Both the position numbers and the translations under genes were made by a program. From NCBI GenBank assembly GCA_020809705.1, contig CP085831.1:3224001-3288000 (forward strand): 64,000 bases of DNA, in the 5' to 3' direction. Below the pieces are notes generated by a model. That model was not told where the DNA came from and searched no databases. It saw only the letters and a program-made list of their open reading frames with translations. Each line of letters opens with the position of its first letter. Position 1 is the stretch's first letter. The DNA is from Calonectria ilicicola (Eukaryota; Ascomycota; Sordariomycetes; Hypocreales; Nectriaceae). Below are positions 10,419 to 21,295 of the stretch, in pieces.

Positions 10419-13003
10419 ACTAGGCGTATTACTTTAAGTCAAGAGTCGGGTTCTCTTAAATAAGGTGTCTCTTCGGTAGCAGTGGGTCACGGTCTCATTT
10501 AAAACTATCTCCAGGTAAAAAACAACTCGTATATGCGGATATATGATATATTCATCATCGCACTCTCTTCGCGATGTGAAATGGAAACTCAACCTCTCAT
10601 CTTGGTTTATTGATCGTGTGGTTTGTAATGAGAATGGCCGCTATCCTGTCGAACGAAAGTAAAGGACTCGAGATTGTGTTGTTGTTAAGGGCAAGTCCTT
10701 GTTGCTTGATCTTGCGAGTCGGCAATAGCAAGGCACGGCTCAAATTCGCTTCCTGGTCCTCACAAATGCTATTTCACCTACTAACTAGTGTGTTGCGGAA
10801 ATATTCTCGCTGAGTTTGATTAATCAGCCCACTTACCCTAGACCTCTTGATGGCCATAGCACCAACTTTTCATCGCATGAAAAAATGAAATTAAGGATAA
10901 ATATACAAAAGAGATGACGAAGGCTTTTAGCAGCCAAATTGGTTTGATTTTGTGACGTCTACAAAGAGGATAACGTGGATGACATCTGTGGGTAGCTGAA
11001 AATGTAGCTCTGTAATGGTGAGTCAGTGTGGACTTCATTTGATCTCCATCAGCGATATAGAATGACACCCCGGTACCGAGCACTGTCCACAGCACAAGCC
11101 CTTTCAAAAAACATTGGAGCCAGACGGAGGACTGTTTTGGATGAGCCCATAAAAAGTCAGTTGAAAGTGGCGAATTATTCCTCAACATTCGCTCATATGA
11201 CATTAAAAGTTTGTGATATCAGATCTTCCACAAACTGACATGTTCATTGTGGCTTGCCAACCGTGTGCCACCAATGCAGTAGTGGCCAATTGTAGAGGAT
11301 CAGACATCGGCTACTGCTTGTGGCGCTCTACTGTGCCGTGTCTTGGCCCAAAATAATACCGACTGAGCCGAAATTTTTCATGATAGACATGCGGGCGAGC
11401 ACGGAGTCAGGGGTTGGTTCTTCCGGCATGCGCGTCTGCCCAGTGCTTGAGGACAAGTGTCATTTCCAACTTTTCCTTCACATCGCATCTTTGTACTTGA
11501 GTCTAAATGCATGTGTTGCCATCGCACTAGGGTTGTTTGCTGTGTTGTCTTGCCCACTTCATTCAAGACGCAAGCCACTGAACCCTAAGTTCGTAATATT
11601 CCTGCGGGCTCGGTTGTAATAACACTGTAACGGACTAATGAGGTCCCGATCAGCATATCCCGTGCCGCTCTCGGGTGTGAAGAGGGGCTCAGCCAACATG
11701 GAGGTAGCACGCTAGCAAGGAATGAGATAGAAATTTGTCCTGGATCTGCATAATTGCCGGAATCGGCTGCACTGAACGAGGAAAGAGAACTAGATTTTTG
11801 ACATCAAGCGATCTGCACCCGCTAAGCCCAGAATAACTCGTAAGCGACGCGAGATTGACAAACTAAGGATGACAGCCAAGATGGCCTGAATGAAATAGGA
11901 AATTTTTGGGTCACCATAATACGTCTAGATGAGACACTTGGAGGAAGATAGGAAAAGCGGCAGAAAGCACGAATCACCGAACAGCGGGACGTAATCCGCA
12001 ACACTCTTGTCGCTTCGTGCCGACACTAGAGCCAACCAATTGCACTTGACTAGTGGAATCCTGATTCTCCTGAGTCTATCAGTGAGCCAATATGATGCCA
12101 TCTAGCCTAGGGCTGAATGAGCGGCAGCCTATGCCGTGGCTTGTCAATTCTCGGGATATCCGGAATCCATGCTACATGTATATGCAGCATCGCCCGGCAC
12201 AGGCCATTGGTCTGCCATTACGATATGGAGGAGTGATAACCATCCTGATACCTCCTCGCTGACCAAATCAGAGATGCTTCTTGAAGGAGGTGGTGCACAC
12301 ACACCTACCTGCACCTACATGCAACATTGTGAGATTCTATCCCCGAATGGTGGTGTCCTGTACGCGCTATCACAAAGAGTGCTAAGATCAACTGAAATTT
12401 TAGTGGGTGGCCCTCTGTTGGAAGTGCCCTGGTTCATTGGTTCGCTTGAAGGATCGCTCAGACAACACCCTATCCCCGCTCAGATACAAGACCAAGCAAG
12501 CGGCGAGTAGCTACACGCAATTTCAACCACATGCTTCCTCTTTTCGTTGAACGTGGCTTGTTCTTAGACTGCAAAATCCCTCATGATGTCTCGCTTTCAG
12601 CCAGCCCGGCTTTTGAGGCTGGCGGCATGCCCAGACATCGACCCCAAATGCTGCCAATGGCAATCGCACAAGTAGCAATCCGCCTCCACTAATATGTGTA
12701 GAGTAGATCTTCCATGCTGTTTGCTTTTTGGGTAAAGACTGAGTAAGCAGCGAACAAACCAGCGCGCCACGCATCTGGCGGTCTATTTAGACTGTATCGT
12801 CATCTTCAAATCAATCAGGAAACTGGCCATTCGATCAACGACAAAACTTCTCAAGTTACGACTTATTCGCACTCTTTTCTTTTTGTTTCATAAAAATTTC
12901 ATGAAATTCAATTTACTGTCTCACGTTGTAGCACCATAGCGTGTGGTGTACGTAAGGAAAAAACCTTCGACGAATACGATTACGAGTTTTTCTGTTTCAA
13001 GAA
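10419..13003. other. 2.6 kb gap upstream of the NRPS
   Basis: ORFs of 70-124 codons on both strands (for example 11203-10838 minus and 12136-12510 plus) show no domains, splice structure or signal peptide. It presumably holds the NRPS promoter; no TATA box is obvious close to 13004. Confidence 0.4.
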
Positions 13004-16000
13004 ATGGCGACCATGAACCTCTACGATCCATTGCCTCATCAAATTTTAAATATAGGTGATCTCAAAGATAGGACTACAGTTGTTTGTGATGAGATTCTAT
13101 CCAGCAGCAGCCATGACAGTGCCCCAGTTTCACCCTCGCCTTCAGATCATGGAGATGAGCTTCAACAACATATTGATGATTACATCGCAAATCTCCGATC
13201 AAATTTGCCAGCAGAGTTTCTCTGTGACAACCCTCGATCGGGAAGCTTGCCTAGAATGGCCAATCATCAAGAGTTCATGGTTGAGGCTCCTCTATACGCA
13301 ATGGTGCATCGCTTTTGCATCAATAACAACCTTTCAGAGCTCGTAGTGCTTCTTTCAGCGTTCAGGGTAGCTCACTACCGAATGACTGGTGCCACAGATG
13401 CAACAATTGGTGTTGCCACCAGACATATGGAAAGCATAAAGCCAGTCACTATCACACTGGATGAATGTTCGTTTCAACAAGTCGTCGCACAAACGCATCA
13501 ATTACTTGCGACGCATGACGGAGAGCAGCACATTCCTTTCTCAGAGCTGGTTTCCAGTATAGAGAAACTTCAGAAATCATGCTCTCGGCCACTTTTGCCT
13601 ACTCTCTTCAGCCTCCATCTCTCCGCGGATGAGACTGTGGAAGCTTCTGAAAGTGAGTCGGAAGCCTCGCTCACTTCTGTTTTCGACATTGAGTTTCATT
13701 TATTCCAACAAAACAATGGGCTTCGAGGCAAAATTGTTTTCGCCGCAGATTTATTTCACCTAGAAAGCGTTCAAAGCATAACGTCCGTATTTCAAAAGGT
13801 ACTTGCCAGCGGCATTGAGCAACCGGAAATCTCAGTGTCAGAGTTGCCATTGTTCACTGAAAACGATTACTCCGTACTAGATGCTATGAGCCTGATGCAA
13901 ATTGAGTACACAAAGTACCCTCGAGAATCTAGCATCGCTACCGTTTTTCGCGAGCAAGCATCCTTGTACCCGAACAAAGTTGCTGTCAAGGATTCCGCGA
14001 GTCAGTTGACATATTTTGAGCTCGACCTTTCATCTGACGCTATTTCCTTGTGGCTGTCTAAACAAGCTTTTACTCCTGAAACCATTATCGGTGTTCTTGC
14101 TGGTCGAAGTTGTGAGACCATTAGTGCGTTTCTAGGCATTCTCAAGGCTAACTTGGCATATTTGCCGCTGGATATACGAGCTCCAGCTACAAGAATAGAA
14201 ACAATCATGGCTTCTATTCCAAGTCCCAGGCTTGTTCTCCTAGGAGATGATGTTTCTCCTCCAGCTATCGATTTGGAAGATGTGAAATTTGTCACTTTTG
14301 CAGACATTGTTCATCAATCGGCTCAAATTGGACATGATGTCATGAGCCAATTTGTATCGGTTCCTCCTTCTCCCTCAAGTTTAGCCTACGTTAAGTTCAC
14401 TTCAGGCTCGACAGGCCGTCCAAAAGGAGTCATGGTGGAGCATCGCAACGTGCTTCGGTTGGTAAAGGACAGCAACGTCACCCAGCAACACAATACAGCT
14501 GGGGTCATGGCTCACATTTCCAACCTCGCATTTGACGCCTCGACGTACGAAATATACTCTGCTATCTTAAACGGAGGAACGTTGGTTTGTCTTAATGCTA
14601 TGGAAGTATTAGACCCCAAAACTTTGGAATCCATTTTCCTTCGGGAAGCTGTTGAGGCCATGTTCATTACGCCAGCATTGTTGAAACAATATCTACTTGC
14701 GTGTCCTACCGCCATCAGCATACTGAAATTGATGCAGATAGGAGGAGACCGAGTCGATATCGATGATGCGCGTGAGGCTCAAAAGCTCATGCGAGGCGGC
14801 CGCGTTATGAACGGATATGGGCCAACAGAAAATACCATCTACAGCACAATGTACTGCCCTTCAGAAACAGAGGCGTTTCCTAACGGAATGCCCATCGGTC
14901 GTGCTGTTAGCAATTCTGGAGCCTATGTTATGGACTCACGATCTCATCTTGTTCCCCTTGGAGTCATTGGAGAGCTTGTGGTCACTGGCGATGGACTCTC
15001 AAGAGGATACACAGACTCTAAACTTAACTTTAATCGGTTCGTCACGATTGAAATCCTCGGTAAACAGATACCAGCCTATCGCACTGGCGACTATGTCAGA
15101 TACCGACCAACAGATGGCCAATTGGAGTTTTTTGGCCGTATAGATGGGCAAGTCAAGATTCGAGGCAACCGTGTCGAGCTGGGAGAGATCGAACATGCTA
15201 TACGCAATCACAAATATGTAAGCGATGCCGTTATTTTGGTACAAAAGGACACCTACCTAGAACCTCAAATTGTGGGGTTTGCTAGCCTCATGGAGAGTAC
15301 ACAGCGAGATCATATGTCGATTGATCAGTTGAAGAATGAGGTTCAAACGCAGCTGCAAGAGAGCCTTATGGCCAGTTTACCTCCATACATGGTTCCCAAA
15401 TCGGTTATAATCCTGGATGAATTCCCAATCAACGCAAATGGAAAGGTGGACCGCAAAGCCCTTGAACACATGATTGAAATTCCAAATGACATAGCGGTGC
15501 GGCAAGTTAGGCAACCCACAACGGATACACAACGACAAATTCGGAAAATTTGGGCTAGTGTTCTCAAACTTGACGAAAATTCAATTGACCTGGGCGATAG
15601 TTTCTTCAATCTCGGAGGCCACTCGATGGACGCAATGAAAGTCGTGGGCTTAGCACGCCAAGTTGGGTTGGACGTGACTGTAGCACAGATTTTTCGCCTC
15701 AAAACACTTGAGAATATCGCCAACGAACAAAGCCGCGACACCAATCACGTCGTGCAGCCTGAAGAATTAGATCTTGTTGATTCAACGACTAAGATCGCTC
15801 TTCTTGAGGAGATCGATTCTCTCAACATCGGGGTCAGATCGGAGCTAGTTGCGGATATCCATCCTTCCTCAAGAGTGCAGGATGAGTTTATTTACAATAC
15901 CGCCACATATCTCATTTATTTCGATTATTTTTGCATTGATCTGGACCCTAAAATCGATCTATCAGGCATAGAGGAGAATTGCAACTGGACGCTACAAAGA

Positions 16001-17122
16001 TACCCCATTCTCCGCTCGCACTTCATGCGTCTCAACGGGAAGCTATGGCAGGTCGAGCTAAAACGGCTCGATAGACCATTTTCCATAATAGACATCCACG
16101 AAGACCTGGACGAACACTGCAAGGCTTTTTGTCAGAATGACGTTGATGCAGTTTCAGAAACAGAAACCCCAATAGTCATACGGCTCTTGAGACACCCCAT
16201 TCAAGGCAATCGATTATTGGTTCGACTGCACCATGCTCAGTACGATGCTATGTCTCTTGGCCCCATTATCCAATCGCTGGTGGAAGGGAAGAAACAAGAA
16301 TTACTTCCTAAAGTCCCTACCTACACCCAATACATGAGCTACACTTCCCACAAGCGCAATCAGGCCATTGAATACTGGCGCGAATTGCTTCGAGACTCAT
16401 CTTTAACGACAGTTCTACCAAAGCTCTGTCCTGCAGGTAATCCACAAGATCATGCGCCAAAAACGATAGTCGCTGCTGCCGATGTGGACATGCCCACCCT
16501 TTCCGACAAATCGATTCTGATGTCAACTGTTATTGGGGCTGCCTGGGCCATACTAATCGCTCGAATCGCTGGAGTAGATGACCTCGTCTATATCCATGTC
16601 GTGACTGGCCGGAATTCTACGATTCCCGAAGTAGAGAGAATTATAGGACCATGTATGAACTATGTTCCTGTCCGAATCAAGTTTGGTACTCTTAAGTCTC
16701 CGCTTGAGGTATTGCAATGCATTCAAGAACAACTTATTGCAATGGGAGAGTCGGATTCGCTAAGCTATGACGAAATTGTTCAGCACTGCACCGACTGGCC
16801 TGCCAGATCGCTCGACACCTTCGACTCGGTGATCCAGCACCAAACTTTCGGGCAAGATATTCCTGTCAAATGCTCAGGGATTGAACATCGCTTGAGAATA
16901 CTTGAGAATCCAGCCTTCATACAATCGTTCATGTGGATGGCCTCTTACCTACAGGGCAGCAAGCTGCACATGGATTTCTATGCCACTACTCACCTCATGA
17001 CTCAAGAACGAGCAAACTCCATTACTCAGAACCTTGCCATGATTGTAGATGGACTAGCCAACAACCTCGAGTCTCAACTGCAGATATTTATGGATAGTAT
17101 TGACGTTCGGCTGGTAGAATAG
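13004..17122 (+). CDS. single-module nonribosomal peptide synthetase (partial C-A-T-C)
   Basis: One uninterrupted exon, 1372 aa, starting at ATG 13004. Residues 1 to about 280 resemble only the C-terminal half of a condensation domain (LLSAFRVAHYRMTGATDATI); no HHxxxDG is present there. Adenylation domain, about 305-820: A3 FTSGSTGRPKG (about 462), A4 FDASTYE (about 508), A5 NGYGPTEN (about 603), A7 YRTGD (about 691), A8 GRIDGQVKIRGNRVELGEIE, and A10 NGKVDRKAL (about 811). Carrier domain: LGGHSMDA with the phosphopantetheine Ser at about 870. A full C-terminal C domain has HHAQYDA at about 1075, where the final Gly of HHxxxDG is Ala, as seen in some fungal terminal domains. Asp at the first specificity position fits an alpha-amino acid; the rough pocket reading D-A-Y-I-Q-G-I-Y is tentative and I name no substrate. 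The terminal C domain may release or cyclise the product. Confidence 0.95.
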   Translation: MATMNLYDPLPHQILNIGDLKDRTTVVCDEILSSSSHDSAPVSPSPSDHGDELQQHIDDYIANLRSNLPAEFLCDNPRSGSLPRMANHQEFMVEAPLYAMVHRFCINNNLSELVVLLSAFRVAHYRMTGATDATIGVATRHMESIKPVTITLDECSFQQVVAQTHQLLATHDGEQHIPFSELVSSIEKLQKSCSRPLLPTLFSLHLSADETVEASESESEASLTSVFDIEFHLFQQNNGLRGKIVFAADLFHLESVQSITSVFQKVLASGIEQPEISVSELPLFTENDYSVLDAMSLMQIEYTKYPRESSIATVFREQASLYPNKVAVKDSASQLTYFELDLSSDAISLWLSKQAFTPETIIGVLAGRSCETISAFLGILKANLAYLPLDIRAPATRIETIMASIPSPRLVLLGDDVSPPAIDLEDVKFVTFADIVHQSAQIGHDVMSQFVSVPPSPSSLAYVKFTSGSTGRPKGVMVEHRNVLRLVKDSNVTQQHNTAGVMAHISNLAFDASTYEIYSAILNGGTLVCLNAMEVLDPKTLESIFLREAVEAMFITPALLKQYLLACPTAISILKLMQIGGDRVDIDDAREAQKLMRGGRVMNGYGPTENTIYSTMYCPSETEAFPNGMPIGRAVSNSGAYVMDSRSHLVPLGVIGELVVTGDGLSRGYTDSKLNFNRFVTIEILGKQIPAYRTGDYVRYRPTDGQLEFFGRIDGQVKIRGNRVELGEIEHAIRNHKYVSDAVILVQKDTYLEPQIVGFASLMESTQRDHMSIDQLKNEVQTQLQESLMASLPPYMVPKSVIILDEFPINANGKVDRKALEHMIEIPNDIAVRQVRQPTTDTQRQIRKIWASVLKLDENSIDLGDSFFNLGGHSMDAMKVVGLARQVGLDVTVAQIFRLKTLENIANEQSRDTNHVVQPEELDLVDSTTKIALLEEIDSLNIGVRSELVADIHPSSRVQDEFIYNTATYLIYFDYFCIDLDPKIDLSGIEENCNWTLQRYPILRSHFMRLNGKLWQVELKRLDRPFSIIDIHEDLDEHCKAFCQNDVDAVSETETPIVIRLLRHPIQGNRLLVRLHHAQYDAMSLGPIIQSLVEGKKQELLPKVPTYTQYMSYTSHKRNQAIEYWRELLRDSSLTTVLPKLCPAGNPQDHAPKTIVAAADVDMPTLSDKSILMSTVIGAAWAILIARIAGVDDLVYIHVVTGRNSTIPEVERIIGPCMNYVPVRIKFGTLKSPLEVLQCIQEQLIAMGESDSLSYDEIVQHCTDWPARSLDTFDSVIQHQTFGQDIPVKCSGIEHRLRILENPAFIQSFMWMASYLQGSKLHMDFYATTHLMTQERANSITQNLAMIVDGLANNLESQLQIFMDSIDVRLVE

Positions 17123-18768
17123 AATGAGGATGTTTAATAAAACGAATTTCTGCTTTCGGAATGAACTTCCACATGATTACAAGATACACAAATACTTGTT
17201 TCCTCCAACTCCAAGTGAACTCTGACATATTGTATCTTTGACAGCTGGAATGTTCCACGCTATGGACGAGCTCGAAATAGCTTTCATTTTTCACTGGGTC
17301 AGCTGTCAAGGTTGACGACATACATAAGTGGTGGCAATACTCAATCAAGAGAATTGACTGAATTTGGCCGGCCTGAGATATTTAATACATATTACATACC
17401 CTAGGCGTCCAAAATGTATACCACAGGCCCCGATAAAGAAGATTCTGGTAGGTTCAATTCTGATAGTTCAATGATTAGATTAGTTTGTCTAAGTCATTTA
17501 TCGACAAGTACTTCATATGAGAAATAGAGCACTTATAATCCTATTGTCGCCAAGATAAGCTTAGCGTAACTATACCTATGATATATCTAGTGCATTATTT
17601 CACCCTAGGAGTCTGCGGATGTCTGATTAGTTATGCACACTGGCTTTGACAAATGTTGCTAGCTTTTGGGATCCCGGGGGTCCCGGAATTAACTCCCGGT
17701 GCATCGCACTATACGTCATCTAACATGGAGCCAACATTTTAGGCTTACCCTTCCACAGGGATAGACCAGAAATTAGGAATATCAGAAATCCAAACGCTCA
17801 ATGGTCATGGATGAGATTATGATGTGGTGAAAAAAACACGAAATGCTTTTGCATGCAAGAAATGACGGAGTGATTTTGACACAAGGAAGTAGCAAATAAT
17901 TTCAATAATCAGATACGCAGATTGAATTTGGAGATCCGTAGGATAGTTCACCTTATCTAAAGAAGTGGCATGGTGCTGAAAAAAAAAAACAAGACCTTAG
18001 TGGCTGCAATCAAGTGAAAGTTTATACCAGATGAGACACGGGCATAGTCCAACTTTCTTTAATTCCGGCCGTGGCTTCATGCAATAACCAACCAGCTATC
18101 GCGCATTACTACATCGCTTTATCCACCTAAGCACGCTGGTTTAGCGATCATCGTAGACCTAAGAGCAGATCATTTCGGCGGGCCACATCCAGATTTATCT
18201 CGGCCACTTCCATGCGCTCGATTTTACAACATCCATTTAATACAGTAAACAATATTTCCGATACAAGCCAGTATGTAGGACGCGAGAGAATTTCGGTGTG
18301 CTAGCTAGAAGAAGCGTAACGTAAGTTATGCACAAAGACTTGACTCTTAAGAAGAGCCCTAGAATCGTCTCAGGCCACACTGGTTAGCACTTGCTTTCGT
18401 CTCTCCAATGAGGAAAGAAAAGTTTAATCACCCCCCTGTAATTGCGCATTGATCATGAGGCCTATACTAGCATCTTTTGCTTAAAGGGACAATTTATCGA
18501 CGCCACGCTGATGTAAGACGATAAGCCAACATCGCGAAAGCAGCTCCTTCCGTCAATTGCCGTATCACATCTGGTAGAATCAGTTCCATCAAAAAATTGC
18601 GACATTTAGTCAAAGGTTCACACCTACAAAGGTAAATAAGAGCTGGCATCTAAATAGTAAAGTAAAGGTGCAAAAGTGAGGATATAATGTGCAAACCCGC
18701 GACCGCACTGCCTTAATTAGAAATCGCATTTCCACTATTCGGGTCCCACGCGACAGTAGCACAAGCCA
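17123..18768. other. intergenic, AT-rich
   Basis: About 1.6 kb with no ORF longer than about 85 codons and nothing recognisable. Confidence 0.5.
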
Positions 18769-19154
18769 ATGCGGGAACCTACAGTGACATCCTTTCCAAG
18801 TTTTGAAACAGTGCTCCTACCCAGGGACCAAAAGGAAACCGGGGATAACATCCGCTTGGAGCTTGTCGAGTTGGAGGGTAAGCACTACAGCTTACCTCAC
18901 GCTGATGGCCTCAAGCGGCTTAAAGACAGTGCTTGTCTAGCTAGCTTCAACTCTAAGGGCATGGATATGGCGAGGATCCGTCTACACAATGGAGCCACCA
19001 TTAAAGGCCCAGTATTACCCCCACCATGGCGTTACAGTAATCATCGTAACCCCAAAGCTTTGAGCCAAAAAATCGTTCCTCAGATCCTATCGTGCAACAC
19101 AAGTAACCCATTCAGTCGCCAATATCGGGTCTTCGTCTGGATACCATTCTCGCA
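18769..19154 (+). other. open frame of uncertain status upstream of the permease
   Basis: An ATG-initiated frame begins at 18769 and stays open to 19314, overlapping the permease start in another frame. Its first 75 codons look protein-like (charged, with a LVELEGKHYSLPHADGLKRL segment), but no family is recognised. It may be a small gene, a decayed fragment or the permease leader; I see no splice site that joins it to the permease frame. Confidence 0.2.
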
Positions 19155-20717
19155 ATGGAAAGAGATGCCAAAGATCAGAGCGATTATACCATATCACCGA
19201 CGACGCTGTCGACACCTTCAAGGACAGATCCTCAGGAGCTGTCATCGGACGATGAAGGCCATGCCCTTGTGCATCCTCGATTTGGTTTCTGGACATTGTT
19301 TGCATATCAAATGATGATCATGTCCTCTTGGTCCAGCTGTGTAATCACAATCGGCGTATTTGTTGATGTCAGTGGTCCGGTCGGCTTTCTTTACGGCGCG
19401 CTCGTCGTTGGCTTCTTCCAGCAGTTGACTGTCTTGGCCATCTCTGAACTAGCTTCTGCTTGGCCTCACCCTGGAGGACCCCTCTATTGGTCAGCCAAAT
19501 TGCTTCCAGGCAAGACGGGCTCAGCGATTTTCTTCTTTCTTGGGTGGATTAATGTTCTGGCTTATGCGTCGCCAGCTGCTTCATGCGAATTCGCCTCCAC
19601 CCAAGTGCTTGCGTCGCTCATTACGATTCTTCATGGCTACGAGTAGACAAATTGGCAAATGTGTTTTTTGTACTGGGCTTTTGCATTGTTATTTTTGCCT
19701 GTCAGCTTGCGACCTTCATTTTTGCCTGTGTGGAATATCATTGCTTTCGTCTGCCTGGTATCCTTCCTTTTTGTCACCATTGGCATCTGGGCCTCTAACC
19801 TTCAATCGCAGTCTGCGAGTTTTGTTTTCACCCAGTTTATAAACAATACAGGGTGGTCAAGCAATGGGTTTGTTTTCATCTTGTCCCTAGTGCAGACAAC
19901 CTATTCCATGACCGCTCTTGAGGCAGCTACGCACTTTGCCTTTGAGACAAGAAACCCTGACCGCATCATCCCTCAAGTCTTGAATATCTCAGTGGCCCTC
20001 AACACCATCATTTGCTTCGCGTTTTCCGTATTTCTCCTCTTCACCTTGGGACCTCTGGAAAGCCTCGTTAACTCGTCGCTTGGGGCCATTTATCTCCAAC
20101 TATACGTCAATTCGGTGGGCCGCGCAGGCGGACTCGCTGTTGCAACAATTATTATACTTTCTCTAGCTCAGCTATGTGGGACTCAGTTGATTGCGGCAGG
20201 CTCCCGAGTCATCTGGGCTCTTGCACGCATGCGTTGGGTCCCGTTTTCCTCTACATTCAAGCACATCAATCCGAAAACAGGTGCACCAGTAAATGCAACA
20301 CTACTCACTCTAGGTCTCAGCATGCTATTTGGGCTTTTTTATATCGCCAGCAAGGTCGCATGGAATGCCATTACTAGTTGTGTAGTGGGGGCATTTCAGA
20401 TATCCTATATCACTCCAATCGTTATTCTTGTGTTCAAGGGACGTTCAGCCCTGCCCAACCGCCGCTACTGGAATCTCGATGTAGTTCCAGGTTTAGGTTA
20501 TTTCATTGACATTGTGTCAATCTTGTGGGGTCTTACCATCTTTGTTGTTTCAATGTTCCCGGTCTACCTCCCCATCACTGCAGGAACAATGAACTATTGT
20601 ATTGTGGTTTTCGGCGCATGTCTACTCATCCTTTGCCCCTATTGGTTGTTGTCGGCCAGGCACAAAGTCAGCAAGCAAACCTCAGATACGACGTTGGTAG
20701 ATATACTTCATCAATAA
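19155..20717 (+). pseudogene. amino-acid/GABA permease (APC superfamily) with one in-frame TAG
   Basis: One frame from ATG 19155 to the stop at 20717 (520 aa, normal for fungal GABA/choline-type permeases), interrupted only by TAG at 19644-19646 (codon 164). The N-terminal cytosolic tail is followed by FGFWTLFAYQMMIMSSWSSC (TM1) and SGPVGFLYGALVVGFFQ (TM2), the consensus-type SELASAWPHPGGPLYW loop, and at least eight more hydrophobic segments. FETRNPDRIIPQ and HINPKTGAPVNA are typical APC loops. The TAG falls in the extracellular loop where homologues read through to a TM helix (TNWQMCFLYWAFALLF), so it is not an intron. No spliced alternative was found. A complete permease would import or export amino acids, and its place beside the NRPS suggests precursor or product transport. 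Confidence 0.75.
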
Positions 20718-21295
20718 GAGGAATTAGCTATGAATGATGAATTGCTCAAAGAATACACAGAGCTATATAATATTTACCCAAAAATGAAGTTAATGTATAT
20801 TGTTCAAAAGGTGAATCCTGATAGTTGACTGACTAATATCGCATGACCCATCAATTCGAGAAGCAAAATGGACTCTTCGCCACCACATCACCATTCCCTG
20901 CTGCCCATAATAGTGGTGTATGGCCATGTATATCTTGGATAGATGGGTCTGCACCATTATTCGGTAATTCCTCGATTATTTTGGCATGTACCTCTCCGCC
21001 GCTAACGATAATGCAGTCCACTCATTACTATCTTCTGGATTCGGGGTAATTTCTATCTTCATTTATGATAAAGCTAGGTATTTCTCACATTTCACGAGGA
21101 AGCCTGAAGTCATATAATACAAACGAGTCTCGCTTACGTGCAAATTATTCGAAGTGACTGAATATCATACTGGATTTACTTTTGGGTATACTATTATGAT
21201 GGGGTTGGCCATTTTCATGACACCTCAAATCCATCCGATTTTCAAGTTATTTTCAAAGGGCAGTATGTTTTTGTTAATAAAGAAACCATATCCGT
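20718..21295. other. intergenic between convergent genes
   Basis: About 580 bp downstream of both neighbours; no gene or repeat recognised. Confidence 0.5.

Noticed and set aside
10838..11203. 121-codon minus-strand ORF with hydrophobic stretches
   Set aside because: Ordinary length for a chance ORF in a 2.6 kb gap; no recognisable family.
12136..12510. 124-codon plus-strand ORF
   Set aside because: No coding texture and no continuation by splicing.
19560..19646. Intron ending at the permease TAG
   Set aside because: Removing it would delete conserved TM sequence and there is no branch site; nonsense is the better reading.
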